A model generated the notes under the pieces. It did not search any database. It saw only the letters and a list, made by a program, of their open reading frames with translations, and was not told the DNA's origin. Made by a program: the position numbers and the translations under genes. Positions 50,893 through 62,700 of a stretch of 64,000 nt of DNA are shown here, piece after piece (within the stretch, counting starts at the first letter, position 1; the number at the start of each line of letters is the position of its first letter). Origin of the DNA: [Phialemoniopsis] sp. UDSM-2020 (taxonomy: Eukaryota; Ascomycota; Sordariomycetes; Thyridiales; Thyridiaceae); contig JAEILZ010000007.1 of the NCBI GenBank assembly GCA_018873225.1, positions 2,976,001 through 3,040,000 of the forward strand, read 5' to 3'.

Positions 50893-52539
50893 ATGGCTTT
50901 CAGATCTACAGAGGAGCCGCCGACGGGCGGCGACAGCAAGAACCCCGGTGCCGAGGTGCACAATGGCGGTGCCGGCGACTTGGCGCGGCAGGAGGAGGGG
51001 GCTGTCAACCCGGAGGGCGACTTTGACGACGAGCGGGTCGAGCAGGTTTACAAGAAGCTCGACCTGCGCATCATTCCCGCCTTTTGGGTCCTGTACTTCC
51101 TGTGCTCGGCCATCCGGTCCAACATCGGCATTGCGCAGACCATGAACGCCAACGTCAAGCACGACCTCATGTCGGTGCTGCACTTGTCGCCCCAGGATAC
51201 CTCGACCGCCCTATCGCTCTTCTACGTCTCCTACGTGCTCTTCGACTTCCCCTCCAACCTCATCATGAGCCGGCTCAGCCCCCGTGTCTGGATGGCCCGC
51301 ATTGTCTTCGCCGTCGGTGTTATTGGCATGTGCTTTACCGCCGTCCAGGCCGCCTGGAGCGTTAAGTTCCTGCGTTTCCTGCTCGGAGTCGTCATTGCGG
51401 GTATGTGGCCGGGCATGTCGTACTACCTGACCCTGTTCTACCCGCCGTCTCGTACCGGCCAGCGTATCGGCTACTACTTTACGGCCTCGCAGGTTTCCGC
51501 TGCTGTCGTAGGTCTCGTGTCGGCCGGCTTTCAGAAGATGGACGGACTGCATGGATTGGTCGGCTTCCAGTGGATGTTCCTGATCTACGGCCTCCTTGGC
51601 GTGGTCCTCGGCATCGTTCTGCTCTGGTGGCTGCCTGACCGGCCCCTGGCGCCCGGCCAGACGCGCGAGCGCAGCAAGTGGCTCAAGTGGTTCCCCACCA
51701 GCCCCGAGGCCCTCCACGGCGAGGACGCCGTCGTGCACTACCAGGAGATGCGGCGCGTGTACCACCCGCGGCCCTGGAACCTCAAGGATCTCGGCTTCGT
51801 GCTCATCGACTGGCGCCTGTGGCCGCTCGTGCTCATGTACTTTGGCGTCGTGGGCGTCGGCATCGGCACGCAGCTGTACTGCACCATCATCATCTCGTCC
51901 ATCAACCCAAACTTCACGGGCATCCAGCTCAGCCTGCTGTCGGCGCCCATCTGGATTATGGACCTGATCGCCATCGTCATCGTGACGCCCATCTCGGATC
52001 GCTTCCACCGCTACCGCCCCCACTTCTTCTCGGCCGCCGTGTGCATCCAGATCGCGGGCCTGCTCATCGTCTCGTTTGCGCTGTCGAACCCCTGGGCCCG
52101 CTACGGCGGCTTGCTCATGGTCGGCTTCGGTCTGGGACCCACGGTGCCCATCTGCATGACCTGGACCAACGAGATCTTTCAGCGCCGCCACGGTGAGGTC
52201 GGCGTCGCGTCGGCGGCGGCCCTCGTGTCGGGCCTGGGAAACCTCGGTAGTGTGACGACGACGTACGCGCTGTACACGGGCTGGCCGGCCGACGCCAAGA
52301 AGGGCCCGCACCAGTACCGCATGAGCAACTTTGTCATGATCGGCATCCTCGTCGTGAGCATCATCAGCAGCTTCGCCAATTTGCTGCTGCTCAAGTGGTT
52401 CGGCAACGAGCCCAGCGGCAAGATCATGAGCGGCGGCAGCTCGGCGCTGGACCCGGCGGATGACTTCCAGGACGGCGCGGCGCGGCGCGAGCTCAAGCAG
52501 CGCGGTTTCGGCCGCTTCGGCCGCCGGATGCAGAACTGA
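50893..52539 (+). CDS. MFS transporter, anion:cation symporter (Dal5/Tna1-like) family
   Basis: Single exon, 548 residues from ATG 50893 (MAFRSTEEPP); the frame is open slightly upstream but without ATG. Twelve membrane segments in two bundles, separated by a loop of about 70 residues (residues 240-310). ACS-family features: VYKKLDLRIIPAFWVLYFLCSAIRSNIGIAQ at the start of TM1, the MFS signature-like SRLSPRVWMARI between TM2 and TM3, GMWPGMSYYLTLFYPP in TM4-5, and the C-terminal GPTVPICMTWTNE. Members import allantoate, nicotinate, vitamins or other organic anions with protons at the plasma membrane; the substrate here is unknown. A palindromic repeat array begins about 390 nt after the stop. 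Confidence 0.93.
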   Translation: MAFRSTEEPPTGGDSKNPGAEVHNGGAGDLARQEEGAVNPEGDFDDERVEQVYKKLDLRIIPAFWVLYFLCSAIRSNIGIAQTMNANVKHDLMSVLHLSPQDTSTALSLFYVSYVLFDFPSNLIMSRLSPRVWMARIVFAVGVIGMCFTAVQAAWSVKFLRFLLGVVIAGMWPGMSYYLTLFYPPSRTGQRIGYYFTASQVSAAVVGLVSAGFQKMDGLHGLVGFQWMFLIYGLLGVVLGIVLLWWLPDRPLAPGQTRERSKWLKWFPTSPEALHGEDAVVHYQEMRRVYHPRPWNLKDLGFVLIDWRLWPLVLMYFGVVGVGIGTQLYCTIIISSINPNFTGIQLSLLSAPIWIMDLIAIVIVTPISDRFHRYRPHFFSAAVCIQIAGLLIVSFALSNPWARYGGLLMVGFGLGPTVPICMTWTNEIFQRRHGEVGVASAAALVSGLGNLGSVTTTYALYTGWPADAKKGPHQYRMSNFVMIGILVVSIISSFANLLLLKWFGNEPSGKIMSGGSSALDPADDFQDGAARRELKQRGFGRFGRRMQN

Positions 52540-52924
52540 GAAAAGTTTGACACTCTCTTCTTTGTCTCTCTGGGAGACAGAATGAATCGGTAGCCTGATC
52601 TTCAACAATCTCGCCGATTTCCTCGACGACAACACCATCGTCGCATTCACTTCGACTCAAGGACAGACTTCAACACTGTCGCATCTCGTATAATTTCTCG
52701 TTCAACTCTTCACTTCTACCACAAGTTCATTTTTTCGATATTCTTTCAACAATCAAAACAGCAAAAACGAATATCTCACGACGACGAACACATGTTTTTA
52801 TATGCCTTCTGCCGAGGGAAGGCAACAATCCAGCCGGCTCTCACCTCCCTCCCCGTCGCAAGCTCGTGGGCCGGAGGGAGAGCCGGTTTCCTTGCAAAAA
52901 GAGAGGTCTGGAACCCCTCGAACA
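52540..52924. other. 3' flank of the MFS gene
   Basis: Probable 3' untranslated sequence, then spacer. No gene seen. Confidence 0.4.
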
Positions 52925-53309
52925 GCGACAGTGCCGTTGCGCCATCGCTGAGAATGGCGTATTGGAACATAATACCGAGACGGCAGCTCTTGGAACCAAG
53001 GGACGGCGACAATGCTTTTACGCTATCGCGTCCTTCAACATCCAGAGACACTGCGAACTCAACTGGGATCTTTTTGAATTTAAGCGACACCAAAAAAAGG
53101 AGGGAAAAGACGGTTTGATCTTTTGTTTGCATTTACGATACCCCATTTGTGTTTAGATACGCTGTCATGGCCCTCCTTCGGAGTACCTCTTGTTTATGGA
53201 AAGATAAATTGGGACGGCGACAGTGCTGCTACGCCATCGCTGGGACGGCGTGTTGATACCAGAGGTTACCCTTTTCACGGACGCGGCGACAATGCTGTTG
53301 CGCTATCGC
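52925..53309. repeat. four-copy degenerate palindromic repeat
   Basis: Four related units at about 52925..52948, 53006..53030, 53217..53240 and 53286..53309. Consensus GCGACARTGCTKYTRCGC, then YATCGC. Units 1 and 3 resemble each other (ACAGTGC..GCCATCGC), as do 2 and 4 (ACAATGC..CGCTATCGC). Spacings 1 to 3 (292 nt) and 2 to 4 (280 nt) suggest duplication of a unit of about 285 nt. Intervening sequence (GGCGT..TTG..ATACC after units 1 and 3) also matches. Each unit folds as an imperfect hairpin, best in unit 4 (GGCGA/TCGCC outer stem). Origin unknown. Confidence 0.7.
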
Positions 53310-54697
53310 CTGCGCCGGCCTCGTGGGTCTATTTTTGTGGTTTTTATTATACCTGTTTCCTCCTTTGGGGGGCGACGATATAAGACAAATTTAGACAGAA
53401 TTGAAAGCATTTTGCGATATTCTCTTGTTTGCCTCCATCTTGAAGCCCTTTTTTAATCACGTACAATAATGGACCACACCGACAGTCAATACAACGCGTC
53501 GTCGGCGTCGCACCGAGATTGAGATGATGGAGTGTGATCACAGCTGAACAAGATTTGGGTGGGTAGGATGATTGGCTGTCACATGCCGTGATGGGCTCCA
53601 GAAATTGTCCCCTGGTGGCCCTGCAGGGAAGGAAAATCAAGGGACGCGAACTGACAGGGATCTTGAGCTTTTTTTCCCTTCCACGTGCATGCGATCGTCC
53701 ATCATTTGGGGGACCGATGATGTTATTAGGGCACGCGACAAATGAGAGATGAGCCAGAAACGACACGTAAATCTTGGAAAAAGGAGGGTAGTTGCTTCTG
53801 GTCGCGTACCGTTTTGTTTACACGCAGTGACTGACTCACGACTCCTTTTCAATCTTCTATTGAGTCTGTCTGAATGTCAACACTGAGGAATGCGCAGATA
53901 ATTTTAAAGGGTTCGACCAGACATACAGCGAGCAGCAGTCACATGCAGATAAGGCAAAGATGCAGATAGAAATGGAGACACCCAAGCCGTGATAAGGCCA
54001 GATTTACCAGGGCAGCCCGCTGAAATTTTGGCAAGAACTAAGAAAAAAAAAAGTAACAGCAAAGAGGACCCTGCTAAAGTGTGCTAAATGTTCAACTAGG
54101 CCAGAAGCTGGATAGGGCCTGCGCTGGCTAATGTATCTCTGTGTTGTGTGTGTGTGTCCCGCATATCCAACTTATCACTTCCCAAGGGTAGACCAGACCG
54201 CTGCTTTGCCTTTGCTCTCCCTCTCTTTGACCCTCCAATGCTTTTTATCTCTCCTCAACGAGAGAGATACCCCCAAAAAGCAATTCCACGACTCGAGGAC
54301 GTTGGACTTGTCTGTCGGGCCATCGAGTCGCTGACGTATTAGCGGCATCACCCGCTCACATTGTAGCTGGCTTGTCCATCCACCGCTAGTACCCGACTCA
54401 CCCCCAGCCGCGGCCGGCTGTCAACCTTATCTACACAGACGCACAACTGCCTCGTCCCCAAGGCTTCAACTCCGACTGCCTATCGCCATCCTTGACGCCT
54501 ACAACTGAGACCACCGCGAGAATCTTAAGCAGGTCCTGTGTCCAAGCGACGAATAACGCAGAGGAATACACTCCGGCGCCGCACACACCCCGCGACCGCC
54601 TGCCCGCCCACGGGGCCACCTTCCAACACACTGCAAGCGCCCTCTCCTGGCTGTGTGTCCCCAACGCCCGGGACCACCCAGAAGTGCGCCCGCGACA
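53310..54697. other. upstream region of ICE2
   Basis: No gene. Contains a GT tract near 54143..54157 and a pyrimidine-rich stretch near 54210..54260 that fit a fungal promoter and long 5' leader. Confidence 0.4.
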
Positions 54698-56107
54698 ATG
54701 TGGTGGATATTCCGCGTGCTGCTCAGCGCCCTCTTCCTCCTGAGCATCGTCCTCTCCATCCCCATCGCCTTTGACGTCGGCGGCCGCGACGCCGGGCTCG
54801 CCTACTCCCTCTCCCTCTTCCTCTTCTACGTCGTCTACTCGACCCTCAAGCTCCTGACCCCCGAATCGGCGCCGCGCCTGCGCTGGCTCGTCTCGGCCGT
54901 CCTGCGCGTCTGCCAGTGGCTCGTCGTGCCCGTCCTGCTCATCTGGGCGCTCAACCGCTTCTCCGTCGACGCGGGCAGCGCCGACTGGGTCGCGCGCACC
55001 ATCGCGCACGTCACGCCCAAGGCGAGGGCCGCGGCGGGATGGCACGAGTGGTTCTTTGGGCAAGGAGGTTTGTTGGAGTCGGTGACGCTCGGCGGATGGG
55101 ACAGGACGCTGAGCACGCTGAGTCCCGTGTTCCAGCTGCTCGAGGGGTTCTGCAGCCTGCTCGTCATACAGGCGGCCGGGCAGATTACGAAATGGCTCGT
55201 CAACCGCGGCAGGAGTGACATGTGGGTGGTGAGTATACCCTTTCCCTGGATTATAAGTCGGTGGTGAGCTCGTGCTAACTTGCCTTCGTGCGCCTGACAG
55301 ATCATCCTGCTCGTCATCTCCGGCTCCATCCTCGCCAGCTCCGTCTACTTCCTCTGGAGGATAGCACAGTTCCCCGAGCTTAGCAACCGCGACGCCGTCC
55401 TCATCGGTGCTACCATGACCTCGGCCTTCTTCCTCTGCGTTTTTTGCATCGGCTCGGGGCGCGGCAACCCGGTCGAGGCCTCGCTGCTCTTCGCCTACGT
55501 CGTCCTCTGCATCTACCAGATCTTCACCGACTACCAGCCCTCATCGGCGCGCGCCCGCGCCGAGGCCGCCGCAGCCCAGGAGTCACCGCCACAGCCAGAC
55601 TTCCCGCCGCTGCCGCCCATCATCATGGCCTCGTACTCGACGCTCATTCACATGCTCAGCAGCCTGCCCGAGGCCGTGAGCTCGTCATTCAACTTCATTT
55701 ACGCCGCCTTCCAGACCATCACGCCCTCGGTCATCATCTCGCTGACCTACCGCATCATCGTCTTCTACTGCGCCACGCGCATCATCCCCGCCGTGCGCGA
55801 GTCCGGGGCGCGTGCGCTGATGCAGGAGCCCAGCCTCGAGGACTCGGACACGGCGAGCAAGCTCCTCGGCTTCCTGTCATGGTTCTCGCCGTCGATCCTC
55901 ATCGCCATCTACACGAGTTTGTTGCTGCAGCACTTTACGGTGTCGAGCGACGGCGACGACGTAGGCTGGACGCTGAGGGGCGGCGACGCGGGCGGCAACA
56001 CGTGGCGGTGGATTAATGTCGCTGCCACGATGGCGCTGTACTCGGTCGAGCTGTACCTCGGCAACGACGACGACTCGGGGATGACTAGCCATTGGAAGAT
56101 GGACTGA
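54698..56107 (+). CDS. ICE2: Ice2-family ER membrane protein
   Basis: Polytopic ER protein. Yeast Ice2 supports cortical ER inheritance, ER membrane biogenesis and use of lipid-droplet stores for phospholipid synthesis. Two exons, 54698..55228 and 55301..56107, around a 72-nt intron (donor gtgagt, branch gctaac, acceptor ctgacag); 1338 nt, 445 residues. Around nine hydrophobic segments from MWWIFRVLLSALFLLSIVLS onward. Family features seen: DAGLAYSLSLFLFYV, EGFCSLLVIQAAGQITKWLVNRG, RIAQFPELSNRDAVLIGATMT, PVEASLLFAYVVLCIYQIFTDY and the C-terminal WRWINVAATMALYSVELYLG. A short Pro/Ala-rich loop lies near the middle. The start is the first ATG in the frame. Confidence 0.92.
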
Positions 56108-57048
56108 GAGGCCTTTTTCTGTTGATGGTAAAACGAGTATTCGCATCCACTCTGGGCGGACTACGCCCGGAAATGCGCTGGAGGGTCCAGCCCGAGAGGG
56201 GGGAGGTCCCTCGGCTTGAGGCCCGCACGGTCTTGAGAGCCTTTACCAGATAAGCCCTGAGCAGTAGGCACAGTGAGGCCTCGCTGCAAGAATTACAACC
56301 CCTGCCTCACTACATTCACTACCACTACTTCCATACACGCCCAAGTGAGGCAGAAACACACAAAAGGGGGGAACACACCGATACGCGACACTTAGAAACC
56401 GGACGGGACACAGGGACACCACAAAATACGGACACGACACGACATGACATGCGAGGGAACCATTTTCTTTTCTTTCTCCAGGGAGGGGGCGGGCTTCATA
56501 CAGCACGGCGTTATATGGGCACAATGGGGCGGCTTCAGCTGAATCATAACTTTTTTCTTTTGTTTTTACCTTGTTTGAAACCACCTTTTATCACTTCTGC
56601 ATCTGATGACGTCTCCCGCACAGAATAGCGAGACAGAGACGTGCGAGGATCACTAAAGCCTCGATGGGGGCCGTTGAGTGCGTCCTCAGATTACCCCTTT
56701 TGACAACAGGGGTTGAATATGAGATACATGGTGTTCATGATGTGCTGCTCCTTGGACAAGTGAACCGTGAAATGTAACATGTCTAAGATTGAGGACGCCA
56801 TACACAGTGGCCTTGCTTGATATATTAACTACTTGCCAATAGGGGAGGCCCGATTGACGATTATTCGACAATCTATTACAACTGTTCCGTTACAAAACCA
56901 TGCTATTGGGGATAACTCCCTTAACAATAACCCATCAACCTAAACGCCAATGCTATATCCCGCTTTCCCAGGAAAAGATACAAATCAAGAAAACCTCAAA
57001 CTGGCAGTGGAAAGAGAACCTCCAGCTCGGGGGTGCCGTTTCTTTCTT
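56108..57048. other. convergent 3' region of ICE2 and the lipase gene
   Basis: About 940 nt without genes. An ACACGACACGACA-like short repeat lies near 56432..56450. Nothing else seen. Confidence 0.4.
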
Positions 57049-58710
57049 TCACAGCAGAAACTCCTCCTTAACCCAGTGCCGCAGGACGATCCACCCTTCC
57101 GCAAAGCTCGGCTTGTCCATGCGCACAACGATGGCGGCGTGGCTGTGGTTGACGTCGTGGATCCACACGGGGTACTTGCGCCAGCCGAGCCCGTCGAGCC
57201 CGTCGGCCGCCTCGAACTGGTACGCCGCGAGGGCGAGCGTCTTCTCGCGGCGGGCGACCGAGAGCCGGCGCTCCCGGCCCAGGATGCGCTTGTTGTGCTG
57301 CACGCTCTGCCGGCGCGTGAGCTTCTTGCCCATCTCACTTCGACTTCCGGGCTGGTTCGTGGCATCATTGTCGGAATCGCTGCTGCTGCTCACGGGCCCG
57401 AGGTCCCCTTCCTCCGCCTGGTCGAGATACTCCTCCGTGTTGGCGGCCGTGATCTCCTCGTACGCGCCCTCGACGGCCTGCCTCAGGTCCTTGAGGAGGG
57501 GCGGGCTGCGCCGGTAGGGTGCAACGTCGACGCCGCCCTGCCCGCTCTCGTGCCGCTGGATCCGGCGCGAGCTCTGCACCGTCTGCCACCCGGCGTTGGT
57601 CAAGTAGGCCACTATCCCCACGGGAAGGAGCACACTCAAAGCCAGGACGAGCGGCACGCGGCGCATGTACTTGTGCGCTGACTCGCTGATGGTCGCGGGC
57701 GCCTGCTTCGCGTCTTCCGCGCCGCGAGGGCTATAGGGTTTCGTGCGATCCATGACGACCTTTTCGTAACCCGGGACGTAGTTTGGCGTGATGGCGTCGA
57801 GGTCCGTGAACGGGTCCGTCTTGGAGATGCCCGTGGTGTAGTAGACAGCCGTGCGGTCGTTGACGACGTTGGCGTAGAGCGTGCGGCGCTTGAACTTGCG
57901 CAGGCCCGCCATGAAGATGGAGCTCGGGTCGGCGAGGACGGCGATGAGGGGCCGGCCCGTATCGCGAAAGGTGTCGATACCGAAGAGCTGGTGGCCCGAG
58001 GTGGAGAGGGTGCGGGCGCCCATGACGTTGAAGAGGGTGTTTGCCCAGCCCTTGAGCGGGGAGCGGGTGCCGAGGAAGGGCGAGGCGAAGGCCGTGAAGT
58101 TCTATGTCCCAATAGTTAGCATATCACGCCTCATGGGCATTCCCAGGGATGTATATTCCGTACCATGCACTCCAGCCCCTCAAGCACGCCCTTTGCGTAC
58201 AGCAGTCCCACGGCGTACCGCGCGACCAGGCCGCCGAGCGAGTATCCCACGACGCTGAGCTTCTTGATCTGCTTGTCGCCATCATCGTTTCCCGCCGCCT
58301 TGTCGCCGCTGTTCCTCCTCCTCCTCTTCTCGATGCTCGCGAGCTCCTCCTCGATCTCGGCGCACACACGCTCGCCGCCCGTCTCGACGCCGTCGTACGT
58401 GTTGTACCCGGCGTTGCTCTTGACCACGAGGATGTGCACTTTATCCTCGGGGAACTCGTCGCGCAGGGCCTTGGCCACCGACTTGAGGTGCGCCGGCTTG
58501 CCCCATAGCTGTTGTCATGCCACTCTGTCAGCTGATTGTTTGTGTGTTTGGAGGGAAAGAAATAGGTTTCTTGAGCACGCGACATCCTGCCGCAAATCGA
58601 CAACAGTCGCACGCACAAGGGTTGCAGGGCGAGGGGTTCAGGGTAGTGCTTACGCCGTGGACAAGCACGCAGAGGTGATCGGCCGTTTCGCTGCCGCCGT
58701 TGTATTCCAT
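57049..58710 (-). CDS. DUF676 lipase/phospholipase (Lpl1/Rog1 type)
   Basis: Serine hydrolase related to yeast Lpl1 (a lipid-droplet phospholipase) and Rog1. Three exons: 58654..58710, 58164..58508 and 57049..58101; 1455 nt, 484 residues, in frame; introns of 145 and 62 nt. Oxyanion motif in LCVLVHGLWGKP (residues 13-24), nucleophile elbow VVGYSLGGLVA (S109), then FTAFASPFLGT. Catalytic Asp and His are expected further on; a DVNHSHAAI near the C-terminus offers a plausible His. One membrane segment (PLVLALSVLLPVGIVAYL) lies near the middle, and a basic, coiled region follows (RRQSVQHNKRILGRERR). Association with the ER or lipid droplets is inferred from the family and the hydrophobic segment. 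The first exon ends exactly at the HG|LWG motif. Confidence 0.9.
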
Positions 58711-59779
58711 CCTTTTCAAGCTTGGTCAAGTCGATCAATTGCGATATTAGTGTTTGAGCAGACAATCAAACTGAAAATAAGAATCACGAAAAAGGGCAGA
58801 CAGAAGAAAGGAAGAACCATGTGACAATGGACAAGTGTGGGATTGAAAGTGATTATGTACGCTCGGTGTATTCCTTCCCTTCGAAATAAAAGCCATATAC
58901 GGAGAAGCCAAGACACGCCCAAAACCTCAGCCCCAGCCAGCCAGGCGCATTCGCTTCGTCATGACACTGCTTGTCTGTCCATGACACACAAAACCACAGA
59001 CACGCGGCGCAATGACGGGGTCTCTGGACTCCGGCGCCCCGGTTGCCGCAGGGTGTGACAGGCACCAGAATGCACTGCGTCACGGATTTAAACTCGAGAC
59101 AGGGGGGCTGGTGGTGGTCTTCTAGAACATCAAGTCAGCAAATATGTGCCCGACGGTCCACTGAATTGGTCCGCGAAGGCGGGAATTCCACAGTGGAGTT
59201 TGCGACCCTTTCTCCCACAACGCTAATGCGGGTTTGCCCGGACTTTAGAGCCCTTGCCGCCGAAGCACGGCGGACATTTCTGGGCTTTTGCTGGCCCATC
59301 ACACGGGCCTCGCCGAGTCATGATGTCTTTGGCCGACGGGGAATCCGAATGCGAATAGAAATAGACAAATGCAATATGAAGTACATCTTACACTCTCACA
59401 TCAGCCTCTGACGGTATCGACTGTCGAACTAACAATATCCAAATCGATGAATGCTACCTAAAACTAGGAATGTGAAACCGTATCTTCGGTTGCGCAATGC
59501 TTGAACAGTCTCTCTAACAGAAGAATAAAATCGGCAATACACCTAGAGCAATGAGTTGAGCGGTTCGACCTGCCTGGTCTCCTGTACGCCATTCTAGATG
59601 CAGACCGAGAAGTTGGAAAAAAGAGGTATCGGTACGTCTCGTGTTCGTCATGATATGCGGCTCAAAACGGCAAGTAGAAAACAAAAGGAGCGTTTCATGC
59701 ATGGGTGCTCTGTCGTACAATCCAAAAGGTCGTGATGTTTGAGCGAGGGTTCGCTCTGTCTGTGTAGCACTTTGACAAG
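58711..59779. other. lipase upstream / ATG2 downstream region
   Basis: About 1.07 kb, no gene. Several short open frames overlap with no protein character. Confidence 0.4.
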
Positions 59780-62700
59780 CTACATCCGCCCGGGGCCAGA
59801 CTTGTATTTCTTGAACAGCATACATTAGCGAAAGCATTCATGGTAAGATCGATAAGTTGACTTACATCTTCCATCCGCCTGAGGTTCTGGGGATCAAGCG
59901 TGTTTGTCGCCCCGAGCAAGGTCTGCCCGATCGCCTTGGTCGCCCCGATCGCCGGCCGGAAGATGATGGTCGGCGCCCGCTTCATCACCGCCTTGGCGGC
60001 TCCTTTGGCACTCGAACTCTCCCGCACCTCAGCCGGCACAGCAATGATCGCGTCCCGCGCTGTATTTAGGTCCCGCGCCAGGCTCGTATAAGCATGCCTC
60101 AAGCCCTGCACCACGCCAGTCGGCTGGTCGGCGTACAGACTGATCTGCTTCCGCTCCTCATCCGACAGGTCGTCTTCTTCCCATTCTCCACCCGCGCCCG
60201 GGGATGCCGCGGGCCGCGCCGTCTCGGGCCGCCTCACCAGCATGCCTTCCGCACCCTGTAGCACGTACTGTGTACCCGTCGCCACCTTGGCCCCGAGCTT
60301 GACCAATTCTGTGCCCGTCGTCTTGGCGAATGCCGCCGCACCCTTGGAGATAGATCGCACAATGCGACCGTCGCGCTGATACTCTCGGATTGGGATCTCG
60401 ATGAGGTCCTTGAAGCCGCTACCTACGTTGACGAGCGAACGAACCGGAGCCAGACCAGCAAGCACGCCGGGCAGCTGGTGCCGCTTGACGTCTGGCATCC
60501 AGATGTCGTTGAGGGTCTTGCCCAGCCTATCGAAGCCAGTAGTGCCATAGATGATGGTGTGCCGGAGCGTCATTCGCGCGCTTTCGAGGATCAAAAAGTT
60601 CATAAACTCGGTAGTGTGGCCAGACCTAAGCCCGGCATAATCGACCCTCTTGGGTTTAAAGTCTAGTTGCACCGGTATTGAATTGACCTCGGCCCTCTGG
60701 ATGAACGGGATGTCGCTTGGGGAAGCATGTACAGGGGCAGAGTCATCCTTGAACTCAAAGAACCGCGTAATGAAGTCGAGCGCATCCTGATCAACGTGGA
60801 GCCGAAGAGGCAATACCGTGACACGCAGAACAATCTCAGTCGCCGCAAGTTCCGGAACAGGCCTGACGTTGAGCAGCTCGAGATGTAACATGGGGGCCTT
60901 GAGTTGCCTCTCCCCAGCATCTTGGTCGTACGTCGCAAACTTCTTCCACGTCGAAGTCGGAACATGATCGAATACTTCGAGGTCTTGCACCCGCACGTCG
61001 ACCGAGCTCTGGGTCTCGCCCGATGCCGGAGGGAAAGTCACCAGGTCAACATTCAAACCCCGGAGCTCAAACGTAATCTTGTGGTGTCGGCTCCTTTGTA
61101 GCTTGAGCTTCTTGGGCCTGGGGTGGTGGCTTCCTCCCACGCGGCTCGGCGTCGCAGTGACCGTAGTTGTCACCGACTCGGTCTCCGTCATCCGATCTCC
61201 GTACAGGTTCTGGTTAATTGCTTGGGTCAGCTCCCTTGGGTCGTGGTTCGCGGGTATGCCGATGTAGATGGAGTTGAAGAGGAAGTCGCCAATGACAGTG
61301 TCCTCTTCCTCCTCTTCGTCTTGGTACATCGCCCTGCGCTGTGCCCGCGACCGGGCCTCGTACGCTTTGGTCTCGACCTCGTGGACAGTTTTGGTGATGA
61401 CATCGCGCGTGTTCTGCCAGTCGTACCCATCAAACAGGTGCCAGATGACATGTACATCTCTGACACAGACTCTGAACGGACTCTTCTTAGCCACTGGGTT
61501 ATTGGAATGGTCGTAGGTATTCTTCGCCGAGTTCCAGCGGTGGGCAGTGCCTTCCAGCTCAGATTCAGCACCAAAGTGATTTTCGTGGATGCTCAGATCG
61601 TCGTCATCCATGAGATCTGCATCATCCAGCCCTTGGCCAGCTGTACTCTCGGTAAAATTAGACGCCGAAGCATCAAATAGTGTCCCTTGAACATTGTCGA
61701 GGTCACTGGCGAGAATGCCATCGTCGGAAATGACAGATCCAGCATAGTCTCCGAATGGATCTTCCTCGTCGCCCGGTGCCTCAGAAAGCGCAAAGTCATC
61801 TTCGAAGTTGTAGTTGCCCTCGGCATTACCAAACGCATCTATCGAGATTGATGCAAGAAGATCGTTGACCGGCATGACCTCCGTCTTGAACTTGATCTCC
61901 TTACTAGGGGGAGTCGGCGGTGTCAAGGCGTTGGCGAGGCCGATCAGAGTCTGCGTCGAGTCTGCGCAAGTTTCAAGAACAAGAAGGTCGTCACGGAAGT
62001 CGACATTGACGCGTTTCTGTCCATCATCACCGGCAGTGATCTTCACAGAAGCCTTGGCCGAGGAGATCTGGCAGATGTCGACAAAGCCTCTAGAGCAGAG
62101 GTCGGTCACAAGGTCGCGTGAAGGAGGAGTGCCCCCTGAGAGTCGTTTAGCGGGACTAGGTACAAATGCCACGTCCGTAGCCGAGACTGTTGAGATATCG
62201 TCAATCAATAGAAGCGAGGCCTTGTGGATATTTCCAACAGTCTGAACGTTCTCATCTTTGGGAAGCGTCACTGCCACCTGGGCATCGACGAGCACAACAT
62301 TGAGTTTGGATGTGAGTCCCAGAGGATTCAGTCCGATGATACAATCTCGGAAAGCGAGATCCACTGTCGTAGCTTTCCCAGTGCCGGCTGGGGCCTTGCC
62401 GGCGCCAACTGCGCCCGTCTGCGACGTCCTTCCGGTGATGGCGGTATGTGCCTGATCCCCGAGATTGGCCACCGATGCAGCCAAGCTCGCTTCAAAGTCT
62501 TGCGGTGTTGCGTCGTCTGCCAGATCGAGCACGTCCATGATGGCTGATACGCGGTACTCAAAGTTGACACCTCGCATCTTGACTTTGATCACGGGCTCTA
62601 TCTCGTCACCTATGATGCGGACCATGAGTACGGGGCTCTGGTCGCCTGGGGTCATTGGTAGGTTCGAGGATCCTATGAGGTCCTCGATTTGGTTGCGAGT

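Noticed and set aside
51211..52650. 479-residue antisense frame over the MFS gene
   Set aside because: Same codon-bias artefact. The sense strand has twelve clear membrane segments.
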